A DNA stretch of 64,000 nucleotides from Puccinellia tenuiflora. Its lineage: Eukaryota > Streptophyta > Magnoliopsida > Poales > Poaceae. The stretch is taken from positions 2,015,792-2,079,791 of the forward strand of contig QRDG01000415.1 of NCBI GenBank assembly GCA_012064385.1, given 5' to 3'. Both the position numbers and the translations under genes were made by a program. Shown one piece after another: positions 46,223 through 56,328 of the stretch; position 1 is the stretch's first letter; every line of letters starts with the position of its first letter. A model generated the notes under the pieces. The model ran no database searches. It saw only the letters and a list, made by a program, of their open reading frames with translations, and was not told the origin of the DNA.

Positions 46223-47128
46223 TGATGAGGACATCCCACATGTTGATACAACCACTGCACCTACAGCCACACACATACAAGGACCTATGACTCGAGCTCG
46301 TGCCAAACAACTTAATTATCAGGTACTTTCGTTTCTAGGAACTATTCCTCATATACATGAGAATATGATGCTGCCTAAATCAGATATGTATTTGTTACTC
46401 AGGAATATTGGATCTAGCATGGATGAGAAGGACAAGCATTGGAGCATGGCTATGCATGGAGGTGGCTGCCAGCATGTGAGGAATAAAGATGAGGCTACTT
46501 CTGAACTTTGAAGCCACCATGATGATGCAAGGAGGACATGGACGAATTATTCAAGATCATACATCATATTTGCGTCCAAAGTCATAGTTGGTGCTGCGAC
46601 ACCTTATTTTATGGGCCAGGCCCATGTAATTTCGGAATAAATATTGTAGGTTTTTTTAGGAGTCCGTATATGTGAAGGAGGGCCCATCTAGGGTTATTTT
46701 CGGCCACCCCCCATGGGTTGGACGAAAATCCCTTCTCCTCTTCCATATATACCTCTCCTTAGCCGCCATTAGGACTCGGATTTTGTTTAGTTTAAGACTT
46801 AGCCATTGCTATTCTTCGCCATAGACAACAGTGTCGGTTCAGACCTTTTGTACTACGCACTTGCAGAATCCCATCTATAAAGCTTTCATCTTTAATCCGC
46901 AATATCTTGATTGCATCTATAATTCTTGCTAGTTCTTCGATTGCTTGCAGGAATTGATCTTCGGATCAGGTTGATCTAGCCCCGGCGAGATCAATAGCCT
47001 CGGAAGTTGGTGTAGCGATTGCTAAGGCGCAACGTCACGCACGTTTGTAGTCGGATCGTCAACGTCGACCTCCACCCAAATCGAGAGAAATCCATCTCAT
47101 CGAAAGATCGGACCCCTTTACCTTATCA
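46223..47128 (+). repeat. 5' LTR of the CATAT Gypsy element
   Basis: 906 bp, TGATGAGG to CCTTATCA. It differs from the 3' LTR by only four positions that I could find: two substitutions and two single-base indels (T7 against T6, and AAA against AA in ATAAAGC). A TATA-like CCATATATACC lies at about 46743. It contains an internal ORF copy (46287..46511) that is the C-terminus of pol in the 3' LTR. Confidence 0.92.
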
Positions 47129-48153
47129 AGTGGTATCAGATTTCAGGTTTATCGGTGAGATCTTTCAGTTTTACTAGTGTAGGTTGCATCTGTTTTTCCT
47201 ACAGTCCACGAAAAAGCCAAAAATATTAGCGTTCGATCTTTTCCTAGAAACAATTTGAGCCTTTGCATCTGTTCTTTTCAGTTTTTGCATTGTTGAATTC
47301 GTGTCTGCATCGTCGTGTCGAGTGCTGGTCGTAGCGTCTAGATCTTTAGAGTTTCGAGTTCTGTTCATAATCGTCTCGCCGCCGCCGCCGCACCGCCACC
47401 ACCAAAACCCTAGCCGCCCCACCATCTGTTCCGCATCGCCACAAAAACCCGAACCACAAAAACCAATCCATCCGATCATACCATCACCTTCCATCCGAGT
47501 AGGAGTAGGTTTTATTGTTTTTCCTATAGTTTTTGCTCCCACAAGGAAAGGGCGTGCTGTTTCGTGATCCGAGTTAAGGAAGGTTTCAGCCGCAAGTAAG
47601 AAGGAGAGGAGGGCAAAAAAAAAAAAAAAAAAAAAAAGAGTCTGGCACGCTTTCCAGAGCAGTTTCGAAAATTTCAAAAAAAATTCTCGAGCCTACCCGG
47701 GTTTTCCATTGTGCTGATCGTTTTGAGACACCTTCCATCATAGTGAGTTTTTCCATATATCTGGCTGTTTTTCAGGCGCGCTGCTATCTGTTGTTTCGGT
47801 GTTACGGCTTGACTCGTTGGTGCTATAGGCTCGCGTCTCTAGTCCGTTCTAGCCTAAGACCAGCACAGTACCGTCGTTGAGCATTTATTCAACTCATTGC
47901 ATTGCTGTTTTGAATTGTTGCTACAGATATTACAGCCACCTACAGCTCCACATATTCCTACACCGTGCGTTGACACCACCTGGTAATCGCTATTCTCAAT
48001 CTTCTTGACATTTGGTCTCCTCGGTTGCTAGTCACCACCTGCTGCAGGGTAAGAACGGGTAAGAATATTGGTTTGCTCGATTGATTGCACGTTGATTCCA
48101 CCACTTTCCAGTCACCTATACACACATATTTCTGTGCTTTTTGCGTACTAACC
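47129..48153 (+). other. Leader of the CATAT Gypsy element with primer-binding site
   Basis: TGGTATCAGA at 47131..47140, complementary to initiator tRNA-Met (family knowledge), begins the leader. About 1 kb of non-coding DNA follows before gag, with an A23 run at 47615..47637. The gag ATG at 48154 has a good context (ACCATGG). Confidence 0.7.
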
Positions 48154-49370
48154 ATGGCAGGTTCTGGCACGGATGTCGACCCAGATAAGATGACCAACGC
48201 GGAGCTCCACGGCCACTTCACGCACCTCGTCAGCGACCATATGCAAGACGTGGATAAACGTTTTGCTGAAACCATGGAGAAGATCGAGGGCCTCGAAACG
48301 TCCTTCACCGACAAGCTCGATGCAAAATTTCGGGAGTTGCTACGCCGTATTCCACCCCCTGCGTATGTCGGCCGCGCCCAGCGAGTACCCTCTTCCCCAT
48401 GCGCACACATCTGCTGCGGGCGCTGCGGGTACCACGGCTACTGATGCGCGATATGAGGAGTATGAAGGGGAGGACGACTCTGACGGCGAAAACGAGGATG
48501 AGGGTGAGGTCCACCAACCGCCACCTGGACGTCCACGCGTCCTTCTACGCAATGCGCGTCCGCTGGTACGTGACGATGACCATGTTGCAAAACTGAAGTT
48601 GAATGTTCCGCCTTTTGATGGTCGTTATAATCCCGATGCGTACCTTTCTTGGGAGTTAGAATTAGAACAACGTTTTGCATGCTTAAATTATCCTGAGGAG
48701 AGACGTGTTAGTGCTGCGACTTGTGAGTTCACTAGTTTTGCCTCTGTATGGTGGTCTGAATATTGTCGTTTGCATCATGCTAACCCACCTACTACTTGGA
48801 CTGATTTGAAACGTGCTATGCGGACTCGTTTTGTTCCTCCATACTATCAACGCGATTTGCTAAAGAAATTAACTAGACTAGAACAAGGTAAAAATTCTGT
48901 AGAAGAATATTATCAGGAATTACAAACTGGCATGATTCGTTGTGGTATAGAAGAGGATACTGAAGCTTTACTTGCTAGATTCTTTGGTGGGTTAAATAAA
49001 GAGATTCAAACAATTCTGGAATATAAGGAATATACAACTATCACTCGTTTGTTTCATCTTGCTTGCAAAGCTGAATGTGAAGTGCAGGATCGGAGAGCGG
49101 CGACACGAACTAATTTTCCTGCAGGGCGTTCTACTTCATGGACACCACGGACGCCGTCTACATCGCCACGGACTGCTGCTTCCGACTGCTGCCACGCTCA
49201 CCCCCCACACGGGCTACATCGTCTACATTCCCACCATCAGCAGCCAAGCGTACACCCGCGGGACAAGCCCCAAGTTCTTCGTCATCAATGGCTTCTACAG
49301 GCAAAACCAGCGACATTAAGTGCCGCAAATGCAGTGGGCTTGGTCACTTCGCACGTGATTGCACCAACAC
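48154..49370 (+). pseudogene. Gag of the CATAT Gypsy element
   Basis: The frame opens at the ATG at 48154 with a short coiled-coil-like helix (DHMQDVDKRFAETMEKIE), followed by an acidic stretch, the retrotransposon gag domain (about 48590 to 49090; PPFDGRYNPDAYLSWELEL, RTRFVPPYYQRDLLKKL) and a CCHC zinc knuckle (CRKCSGLGHFARDC, about 49321 to 49362). Two frameshifts, near 48364 and near 49200, move the frame out and back. Gag would package the element RNA. Both breaks lie in low-complexity C- or P-rich DNA. Confidence 0.88.
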
Positions 49371-50580
49371 TCGTGTGATGATTGCCCTTGACGATGGTGG
49401 ATATGATTCTGCCAGTGATTATGATGAAGATACATTGGCTCTCATCGCACATGATGAGCAATTCGCGGAAGCAAACACGGTGCAAGATTCACAATACATG
49501 GCTGCGGAACACGCGGAGCAGTACCCAAGCTTAATTGCGCACCGAGTTTTGAGTGCACAAGTGACAAAAGCTGAACCTAGTCAGCGCAATAATCTGTTCC
49601 ATACAAAGGGCGTTGTCAAAGATCGTTGTGTTCGCATTATTATTGATGGAGGGAGCTGCAACAATTTGGCGAGTATGGAGATGGTTGAGAAGCTTTCTCT
49701 CACGACACGACCTCATCCTCGACCATATTACATTCAATGGTTTAACAACAGCGGCAAAGTTAAGGTAACACGTACCGTTCGTGTGCATTTTACTATTGCT
49801 GCCTATTCTGATTATGTTGAATGTGATGTGGTTCCTATGCAAGCATGTGCGCTTTTACTTGGTAGACCATGGCAATATGATACGAATTCTGTCCATCATG
49901 GTAGCACAAATCAATATTCTCTTGTTCATAATGATAAGCCAATTGTGTTACTTCCTATGTCTCCTGAAAATATTTTAAAAGATGATCTTGCTAGAGCTAG
50001 TAGAGCACATAATGAGGAGTCAAAGCTGAGTGAAAATCAGATTGTTGCTAACGAATTGATGCCATCTAAAAGTACTCCCAAATCTGCACCGAAACATGCT
50101 AATGAAATTCGTTTAAAAAGTACTTGCTTGCTTGCTAGCAAATCTGATATTTCTGAAATTGATGTGAGTACTACTGCATGTTATGCTATCATTTGCAAAG
50201 AGGTGCTATTTTCTTTTGAGGACATGCCTCCTTCCTTGCCACCTGCGGTTGCTAACCTTTTGCAGGAGTTCGTGGACGTTTTTCCACAAGATGTACCTCC
50301 AGGATTGCCACCTATTCGCGGAATCGAGCATCAAATTGACTTAATTCCTGGAGCATCACTACCCAATCGTGCGCCATATCGTACCAATCCAGAGGAGACC
50401 AAAGAGATTCAGCGACAAATCCAAGCACTACTCGACAAAGGTCATATTCGTGAGTCTCTTAGCCCATGTGCTGTACCTATTATTTTGGTTCCTAAGAAAG
50501 ATGGTTCATCGCGCATGTGTACTGATTGTAGAGCTATCAATAATATTACTATTCGATATCGTCATCCTATACCACGTTAG
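49371..50580 (+). pseudogene. Protease and start of reverse transcriptase, CATAT Gypsy element
   Basis: In frame with the zinc knuckle, this part has the protease core IIIDGGSCNNLAS (about 49636 to 49675), then a long linker, and the start of reverse transcriptase (DKGHIRESLSPCAVPIILVP, about 50435 to 50495, and RMCTDCRAIN). It stops at 50578..50580 because one base is missing after CCACG. The next segment goes on in another frame. Confidence 0.88.
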
Positions 50581-51158
50581 ATGATATGCTTGATGAATTG
50601 AGTGGCTCTACCATGTTCTCTAAAGTTGATTTGCGTAGTGGTTATCACCAAATTCGTATGAAATTAGGGGATGAATGGAAAACAGCGTTTAAAACTAAGT
50701 TCGGTTTATATGAGTGGTTAGTGATGCCTTTTGGTCTAACTAATGCTCCCAGCACATTCATGCGATTAATGAACGAAGTTTTGCGTAGTTTTATTGGCCG
50801 TTTTGTGGTTGTTTACTTTGATGATATTCTCATATATAGCACATCTTTAGAGGAACATTTGGATCATTTGCGTGCTGTTTTTACTGCTTTGCGCAATGCA
50901 CGTTTGTTTGGCAATATTGAGAAGTGCACCTTTTGCACGGATCGAGTTGTTTTTCTTGGCTTTGTTGTTACAGCACAGGGTATTGAAGTTGATCCAGCCA
51001 AGATTGAAGCTATTTCGAGTTGGCCACAACCTAAAACGGTCACACAAGTGCGAAGTTTTCTTGGACTCGCAGGATTTTATAGGCGCTTTGTGAAAGATTT
51101 TGGATCCATTGCAGCGCCACTGAATGAGCTTACAAAGAAAGATGTTCCATTTGTTTAG
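50581..51158 (+). pseudogene. Reverse transcriptase core, CATAT Gypsy element
   Basis: The frame after the break carries KVDLRSGYHQIRM (about 50623), PFGLTNAPSTFMRLM (about 50730) and the catalytic YFDDILIYS (about 50815 to 50840). It ends at a TAG (51156..51158) where a Trp codon is expected, probably TGG to TAG. Confidence 0.88.
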
Positions 51159-51497
51159 GGAGATGCACAGCAAGAGGCTTTCATGTTACTAAAAGACAGG
51201 TTAACTAATGCTCCTTTATTGCAACTTCCTAATTTCAATAAGACTTTTGAACTTGAATGTGATGCTAGTGGTATTGGTTTGGGAGGTGTGTTATTACAAG
51301 AGGGTAAACCTGTTGCATATTTTAGTGAAAAACTAAGTGGGCCAAGTCTGAATTATTCTACTTATGATAAAGAATTATATGCGCTGGTTCGGACATTAGA
51401 AACTTGGCAACATTATTTATGGCCCAAAGAATTTGTTATACATTCTGATCATGAATCTTGAAGCACATACGTAGTCAAGCTAAGTTGAATAAGCGTC
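51159..51497 (+). pseudogene. RNase H, CATAT Gypsy element
   Basis: Readable past the TAG: FELECDASGIGLGGVLLQEG (about 51246 to 51305), YSTYDKELYALVRTLE and FVIHSDHES. A single base is missing near 51458, giving TGA at 51459..51461. The enzyme would remove template RNA after first-strand synthesis. Confidence 0.85.
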
Positions 51498-53177
51498 ATG
51501 CAAAGTGGGTTGAATTTATTGAATCTTTTCCTTATGTTATCAAACACAAAAAGGGATAAAGATAATGTTATTGCTGATGCTTTGTCACGCCGTTATACCA
51601 TGCTCTCTCAGCTTGATTTCAAAATTTTTGGATTGGAAACAATTAAGCAACAATATGTACATGATGCTGCATTTAAAGATGTGTTGCAAAATTGTAAAGA
51701 CGGCAAAAGTTGGAACAAATTCGTCCTCAATGATGGATTTGTGTTCCGTGCTAACAAACTATGTATTCCGGATAGCTCCGTTCGTCTTTTGTTGTTGCAG
51801 GAGGCGCATGGCGGAGGTTTGATGGGTCACTTTGGAGTAAAGAAGACGGAGGACGTGCTTGCTGCACACTTCTTTTGGCCACGCATGCGTAGGGACGTTG
51901 AGAGATTTGTTGGCCGTTGCACTACTTGTCAAAAAGCTAAGTCACGTCTTAATCCACATGGTTTATATATGCCTCTTCCTGTTCCTAGTGTGCCTTGGGA
52001 GGATATTTCTATGGACTTTGTTTTGGGTTTGCCTCGCACACAGAAGGGGAGGGATAGTATTTTTGTTGTTGTGGATAGATTTTCGAAAATGGCACATTTT
52101 ATTCCATGTCACAAAACTGATGATGCTATGCATGTTGCTGATTTGTTCTTTCGTGAAATTGTTCGTTTGCATGGTGTGCCAAATACTATAGTTTCAGATC
52201 GTGACACAAAGTTTCTTAGCCATTTTTGGAGATGCTTGTGGGCAAAGTTGGGGACTAAGTTGCTGTTTAGTACTACATGTCACCCCCAAACTGATGGACA
52301 AACTGAAGTTGTGAATAGAACATTGTCGACTATGTTGCGGGCTGTTTTAAAGAAGAACTTAAAATTATGGGAAGAATGTTTACCTCATATTGAATTTGCT
52401 TATAATCGTTCGCTGCATTCTACCACAAAGATGTGCCCTTTTGAGATTGTTTATGGCTTTGTTCCTCGTGCGCCCATTGATTTATTGCCTTTACCATCTT
52501 CGGTGCAAGAAAATTTAGATGCTTCACAACGTGCTGAATTAATTGTGAAGTTGCATGCTACTACGAAAGCCAATATAGAACACATGAATGCTAAATTTAA
52601 AGTTGCCGGTGATAAGGGAAAAAAACATGTTGTTTTTGATGTTGGAGATCTTGTTTGGTTACATTTGCGCAAAGATCGTTTTCCTGATTTGCGCAAGTCA
52701 AAATTGATGCCACGGGCTGCTGGTCCTTTTAAGGTATTAGAACGAATTAATGATAATGCATATAAACTTGAGCTTCCTGCAGAATTTGGTACAGTAAGTC
52801 CGTCATTTAACATTGCAGATTTGAAGCCATACTTAGGAGAGGATGATGACATTTCGTCGAGGACGACTTCAATTCAAGAAGGGGAGGATGATGAGGACAT
52901 CCCACATGTTGATACAACCACTGCACCTACAGCCACACACATACAAGGACCTATGACTCGAGCTCGTGCCAAACAACTTAATTATCAGGTACTTTCGTTT
53001 CTAGGAACTATTCCTCATATACATGAGAATATGATGCTGCCTAAATCAGATATGTATTTGTTACTCAGGAATATTGGATCTAGCATGGATGAGAAGGACA
53101 AGCATTGGAGCATGGCTATGCATGGAGGTGGCTGCCAGCATGTGAGGAATAAAGATGAGGCTACTTCTGAACTTTGA
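51498..53177 (+). pseudogene. Integrase to C-terminus, CATAT Gypsy element
   Basis: A 559-codon open stretch begins after an extra base near 51556. The HHCC finger is at about 51805 to 51940 (GHFGVKKTEDVLAAHFFWP, CTTCQKAKS). The catalytic acidic residues are at about 52013 (ISMDFVLGLP), 52197 (SDRDTKF) and 52300 (DGQTEVVNR), and the GPF-like block is at about 52700 to 52830. The frame crosses the polypurine tract and continues 96 codons into the 3' LTR, ending at 53177. Integration of the cDNA is the known role of this family. This is the longest unbroken part of pol in the element. Confidence 0.88.
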
Positions 53178-53792
53178 AGCCACCATGATGATGCAAGGAG
53201 GACATGGACGAATTATTCAAGATCATACATCATATTTGCGTCCATAGTCATAGTTGGTGCTGCGACACCTTATTTTATGGGCCAGGCCCATGTAATTTCG
53301 GAATAAATATTGTAGGTTTTTTAGGAGTCCGTATATGTGAAGGAGGGCCCATCTAGGGTTATTTTCGGCCACCCCCCATGGGTTGGACGAAAATCCCTTC
53401 TCCTCTTCCATATATACCTCTCCTTAGCCGCCATTAGGACTCGGATTTTGTTTAGTTTAAGACTTAGCCATTGCTATTCTTCGCCATAGACAACAGTGTC
53501 GGTTCAGACCTTTTGTACTACGCACTTGCAGAATCCCATCTATAAGCTTTCATCTTTAATCCGCAATATCTTGATTGCATCTATAATTCTTGCTAGTTCT
53601 TCGATTGCTTGCAGGAATTGATCTTCGGATCAGGTTGATCTAGCCCCGGCGAGATCAATAGCCTCGGAAGTTGGTGTAGCGATTGCTAAGGCGCAACGTC
53701 ACGCACGTTTGTAGTCGGATCGTCAATGTCGACCTCCACCCAAATCGAGAGAAATCCATCTCATCGAAAGATCGGACCCCTTTACCTTATCA
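52889..53792 (+). repeat. 3' LTR of the CATAT Gypsy element
   Basis: 904 bp, TGATGAGG to CCTTATCA, preceded directly by the polypurine tract. Its first 289 bp are also the end of the pol reading frame. Confidence 0.92.
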
Positions 53793-53797
53793 CATAT
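53793..53797. repeat. Target-site duplication CATAT, right copy
   Basis: Exactly repeated at 46218..46222; marks the right border of the Gypsy element. Confidence 0.9.
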
Positions 53798-54096
53798 TTA
53801 TCTTGAAGCTTTGTCCATAGCTCATGAGCATTTCCATAAGGCATGATTGACCCAAGAACTACATCACTCAAGACATGGACAGTTGCATTAGATACTAGAG
53901 AATCGAGATAAGAGATTTCCTCATCCTCAAAAGACACCTTTTGGGAGTCCTTTGGAGGAGGAAATCCCATATCTATATTTCCCTCTATAATTGGACCCAT
54001 GTCCTTAAAAAGATTAAGCATGCGAATTTTCCAAACATCATAATTTGTGCCATCAAATATAAAAGTGGGATCGTGCACTAATTTACTAAGCGACAT
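53798..54096 (-). pseudogene. Copia gag, N-terminal fragment
   Basis: The minus-strand ATG at 54096 lies 42 bp after the primer-binding site. About 100 codons encode a Copia-type gag start: FDGTNYDVWKIRML (residues about 14 to 27), then KDMGPIIEG and MPYGNAHELWTKLQDKY. It stops at the Gypsy insertion at 53797 and continues at 46222. The frame has no internal stop. Confidence 0.85.
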
Positions 54097-54137
54097 CTTT
54101 ACTCTCTAGGCGGTGAAGCCTAACAAGGAGAGACCTT

Positions 54138-54149
54138 GCTCTGATACCA
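54138..54149 (-). other. Primer-binding site of the minus-strand Copia element
   Basis: The minus strand reads TGGTATCAGAGC, complementary to initiator tRNA-Met, 2 bp after the 5' LTR terminus at 54152. Confidence 0.85.
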
Positions 54150-54151
54150 AT

Positions 54152-56328
54152 TGAAAGAACGAGATGTCGCCTAGAGGGGGGGGGGGGGGGGGGCGTGAAT
54201 AGGCGATTTAAAACTTTTACGCTTAGGGCTTGAATAAAAGCGGAATAAAACTAACGTTTAATTTATCAGGCACAAAACCTAATATACTAGGTTCACCTAT
54301 GTGCACCAACAACTTATGCTAGGCAAGATAACAACAAGGTGATAGCAAGATATAATAACTTCAAGCTCGATGGCTATCACAAAGTAAATGCATAAGTAAA
54401 GGTACGGGTATAGAAATAACTGACACAAGGTGGAGACGGAGGTTTGTTTCCCGTAGTTCCTTCCCAATGGAAGTACGTCTACGTGGAGGGGTGTAGAAAC
54501 TCTTTGGCCCTCTTACAAGCACGCTCGTGCTCACCCTATTCTCCGTGAGCTCCTCCCATGGGAAATACCCGATGGGGGGATTTGCTCATCCACTATGAGG
54601 TCTTCTTGAGGGCGTTGACCAAACCCGTACAAATTGCCCGGGGCTAACTGCACAACAATGTTGGAGGCTCCCGTAGCTTGCCCAAAGCTTCACAACTCGA
54701 AGAACTTCGCGCCACCCACCAACCGTCTAGGGTACACAATGCACACAAGAGGCACAAGCTCTTGGGAGCCCTATGCACCCAAGAGTAACAAGCTTCTCAA
54801 ACTTCAACTTCCATGTATCACCATGGAGAGCACAAACCGATGCACCAAATGCAATGGCAAGAACACACTAAATGGTCAAGTCCTTATCTCCGAAATCCAA
54901 CCAAATCAACTAATGCTAGGGAGGGATTTGAGAGGAAGAACAAAGGAGAAACACAAAGCAACTCCAAGATCTAAATCCAAAGGATTCCCCTCACTTAGAG
55001 GAGATATGGTTTGGTGAAAATATAGATCTATATCTCCTCTCTCTTTTCCCTCTAAAAGGAGGCAAGAATCATGGAGGGATGGAGAGGAAGCAAGCTTTCA
55101 AAAGGTCAACAATGGAGGAGAGAGAGAGAGTGCAAAAGGTTAGGGAACCATTGGGGAAGAAGGCCCCTTAAATAGGATAACCAAATATCCAACCGTTGTG
55201 TCCAGAAATGTGTCGGGGCGGTACTACCGGATTTTGACGGATTTTTACAGTACTGGATGTCTATTTCGGTAGTAGGGTCGGTACTACCGACCTTACAAAA
55301 AACTGCCGAAACACCGATACCGAAACGACCATATCTTTTGCTTCCGGACTCCGTTTTCGATGATCTTGGGCTCGTTGGAATCGTAACAATGATCTCTACA
55401 AGAATATACAGAAAAACATCATAGTACAACAAGGGAGGATAAAACCAAAATGGGAAAGTTAAAACCTCTCTATAAAAGACGAACCGATAAACCTACAAAC
55501 TCAAAAACACAATAAGTTTTCATATAAAATCCGTTTTTGATGAACTTGAGCTTGTCGTGAAGATCATGACAAGAACTAAAACCACACTTGGAGAAAACCC
55601 AAATAAGAGCCAAGAAAAAATGATGCCAATGATGCAAAGTTTTGAGCTCTCTATGAATGATACGATCAAGATACTCGGTCGAGAGACCCTCTTGATAGTA
55701 CGGTTATCTATCCTATAACCCGGTCTCTCAACTAACATCATGAGAACGATAAAATAGAAAACCTATCAAGACCATAACTTTGCCTTGCGCATAATCCACT
55801 TGGACTTGATGATGATGATCTTTGTCTTCTCAAGATGTACCACCTTTCTTGATTACACTCCGTTTGGTGAAGAATCACGTATTTCTCCCCATACACCAAT
55901 ATGGGAGAGGCACTCTTTGGCATATCTTCACTTGGCCATTACCTTGATGACGATCACCACATGACACCATCTTTCATGAGCCACATAAGATCTTCCACTT
56001 GTTAAATGCTCATGGAGACAAACCTAACCCCACATAGAAATACCTAGCACATAGATCATGGGTTAGTTCACAAGGATATATTGACAAATGCTTACCATAC
56101 CATGAGATCATACGATCCCTCCTGGTACATCACTAGCTTTGTGTGTTGATCAACTTGCACTTAGCCTTGATCAACATATATTCTTCTTCTTTTAGCCTTG
56201 ACTCCAACATATGGAGTTCCGGCATAGCTTATGGACCAAACCTACAAATGTAACTCAGAGCACACATTAGTTTTTAAGGATTGTCATTAATTATCAAAGC
56301 CACACATGGGGGCAACCAGGCCCTTTCA
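54152..56328 (-). repeat. 5' LTR of the minus-strand Copia element
   Basis: 2177 bp; on the minus strand TGAAAGGGCCTGG to CGTTCTTTCA. A G18 run (54176..54193) occupies the same place as the G14 run of the other LTR. It shares the promoter-like CTATTTAAGG region on the minus strand (about 55170). Confidence 0.88.

Larger units (their letters stand above)
46223..53792 (+). mobile_element. Complete Gypsy retrotransposon with TSD CATAT
   Basis: The 7.57-kb element has LTRs at 46223..47128 and 52889..53792, a primer-binding site at 47131, and a polypurine tract (AAGAAGGGGAGGA) at 52876..52888. CATAT is duplicated exactly at 46218..46222 and 53793..53797. It sits in the gag of the minus-strand Copia element. 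Pol has a GPF-type C-terminal region (AAGPFKVLERINDNAYKLEL) as in chromoviruses, but I see no clear chromodomain. Gag and pol have five frameshifts and one stop, so this copy cannot make its own enzymes. Confidence 0.93.
33807..56328 (-). mobile_element. Copia element with 2.2-kb LTRs, split by nested insertions
   Basis: Two LTRs in the same minus-strand orientation (33807..35993 and 54152..56328) bound the element. On the minus strand a tRNA-iMet primer-binding site follows the 5' LTR (54149 to 54138) and a purine tract (AATCGGGGAGAT) precedes the 3' LTR at 35994..36005. Gag follows the primer-binding site but is split by a Gypsy element, and no protease, integrase or reverse transcriptase follows. 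Pol was either never present or was lost in the rearranged zone 39416..46095. The flanks are GCAAC and CTCTC, so no target-site duplication is visible. The LTR copies differ noticeably, so the element is older than its inserts. Confidence 0.8.

Noticed and set aside
47615..47637. A23 tract as a poly(A) tail of a retroposon
   Set aside because: It lies between the primer-binding site and gag of an element with clear borders and no TSD surrounds it.
46223..53177. Tandem dimer of the Gypsy element, because the pol C-terminus occurs before the 5' LTR
   Set aside because: The homology starts exactly at TGATGAGG after the polypurine tract, and CATAT flanks both outer ends. The block is therefore part of the LTR, and the element is a single copy.
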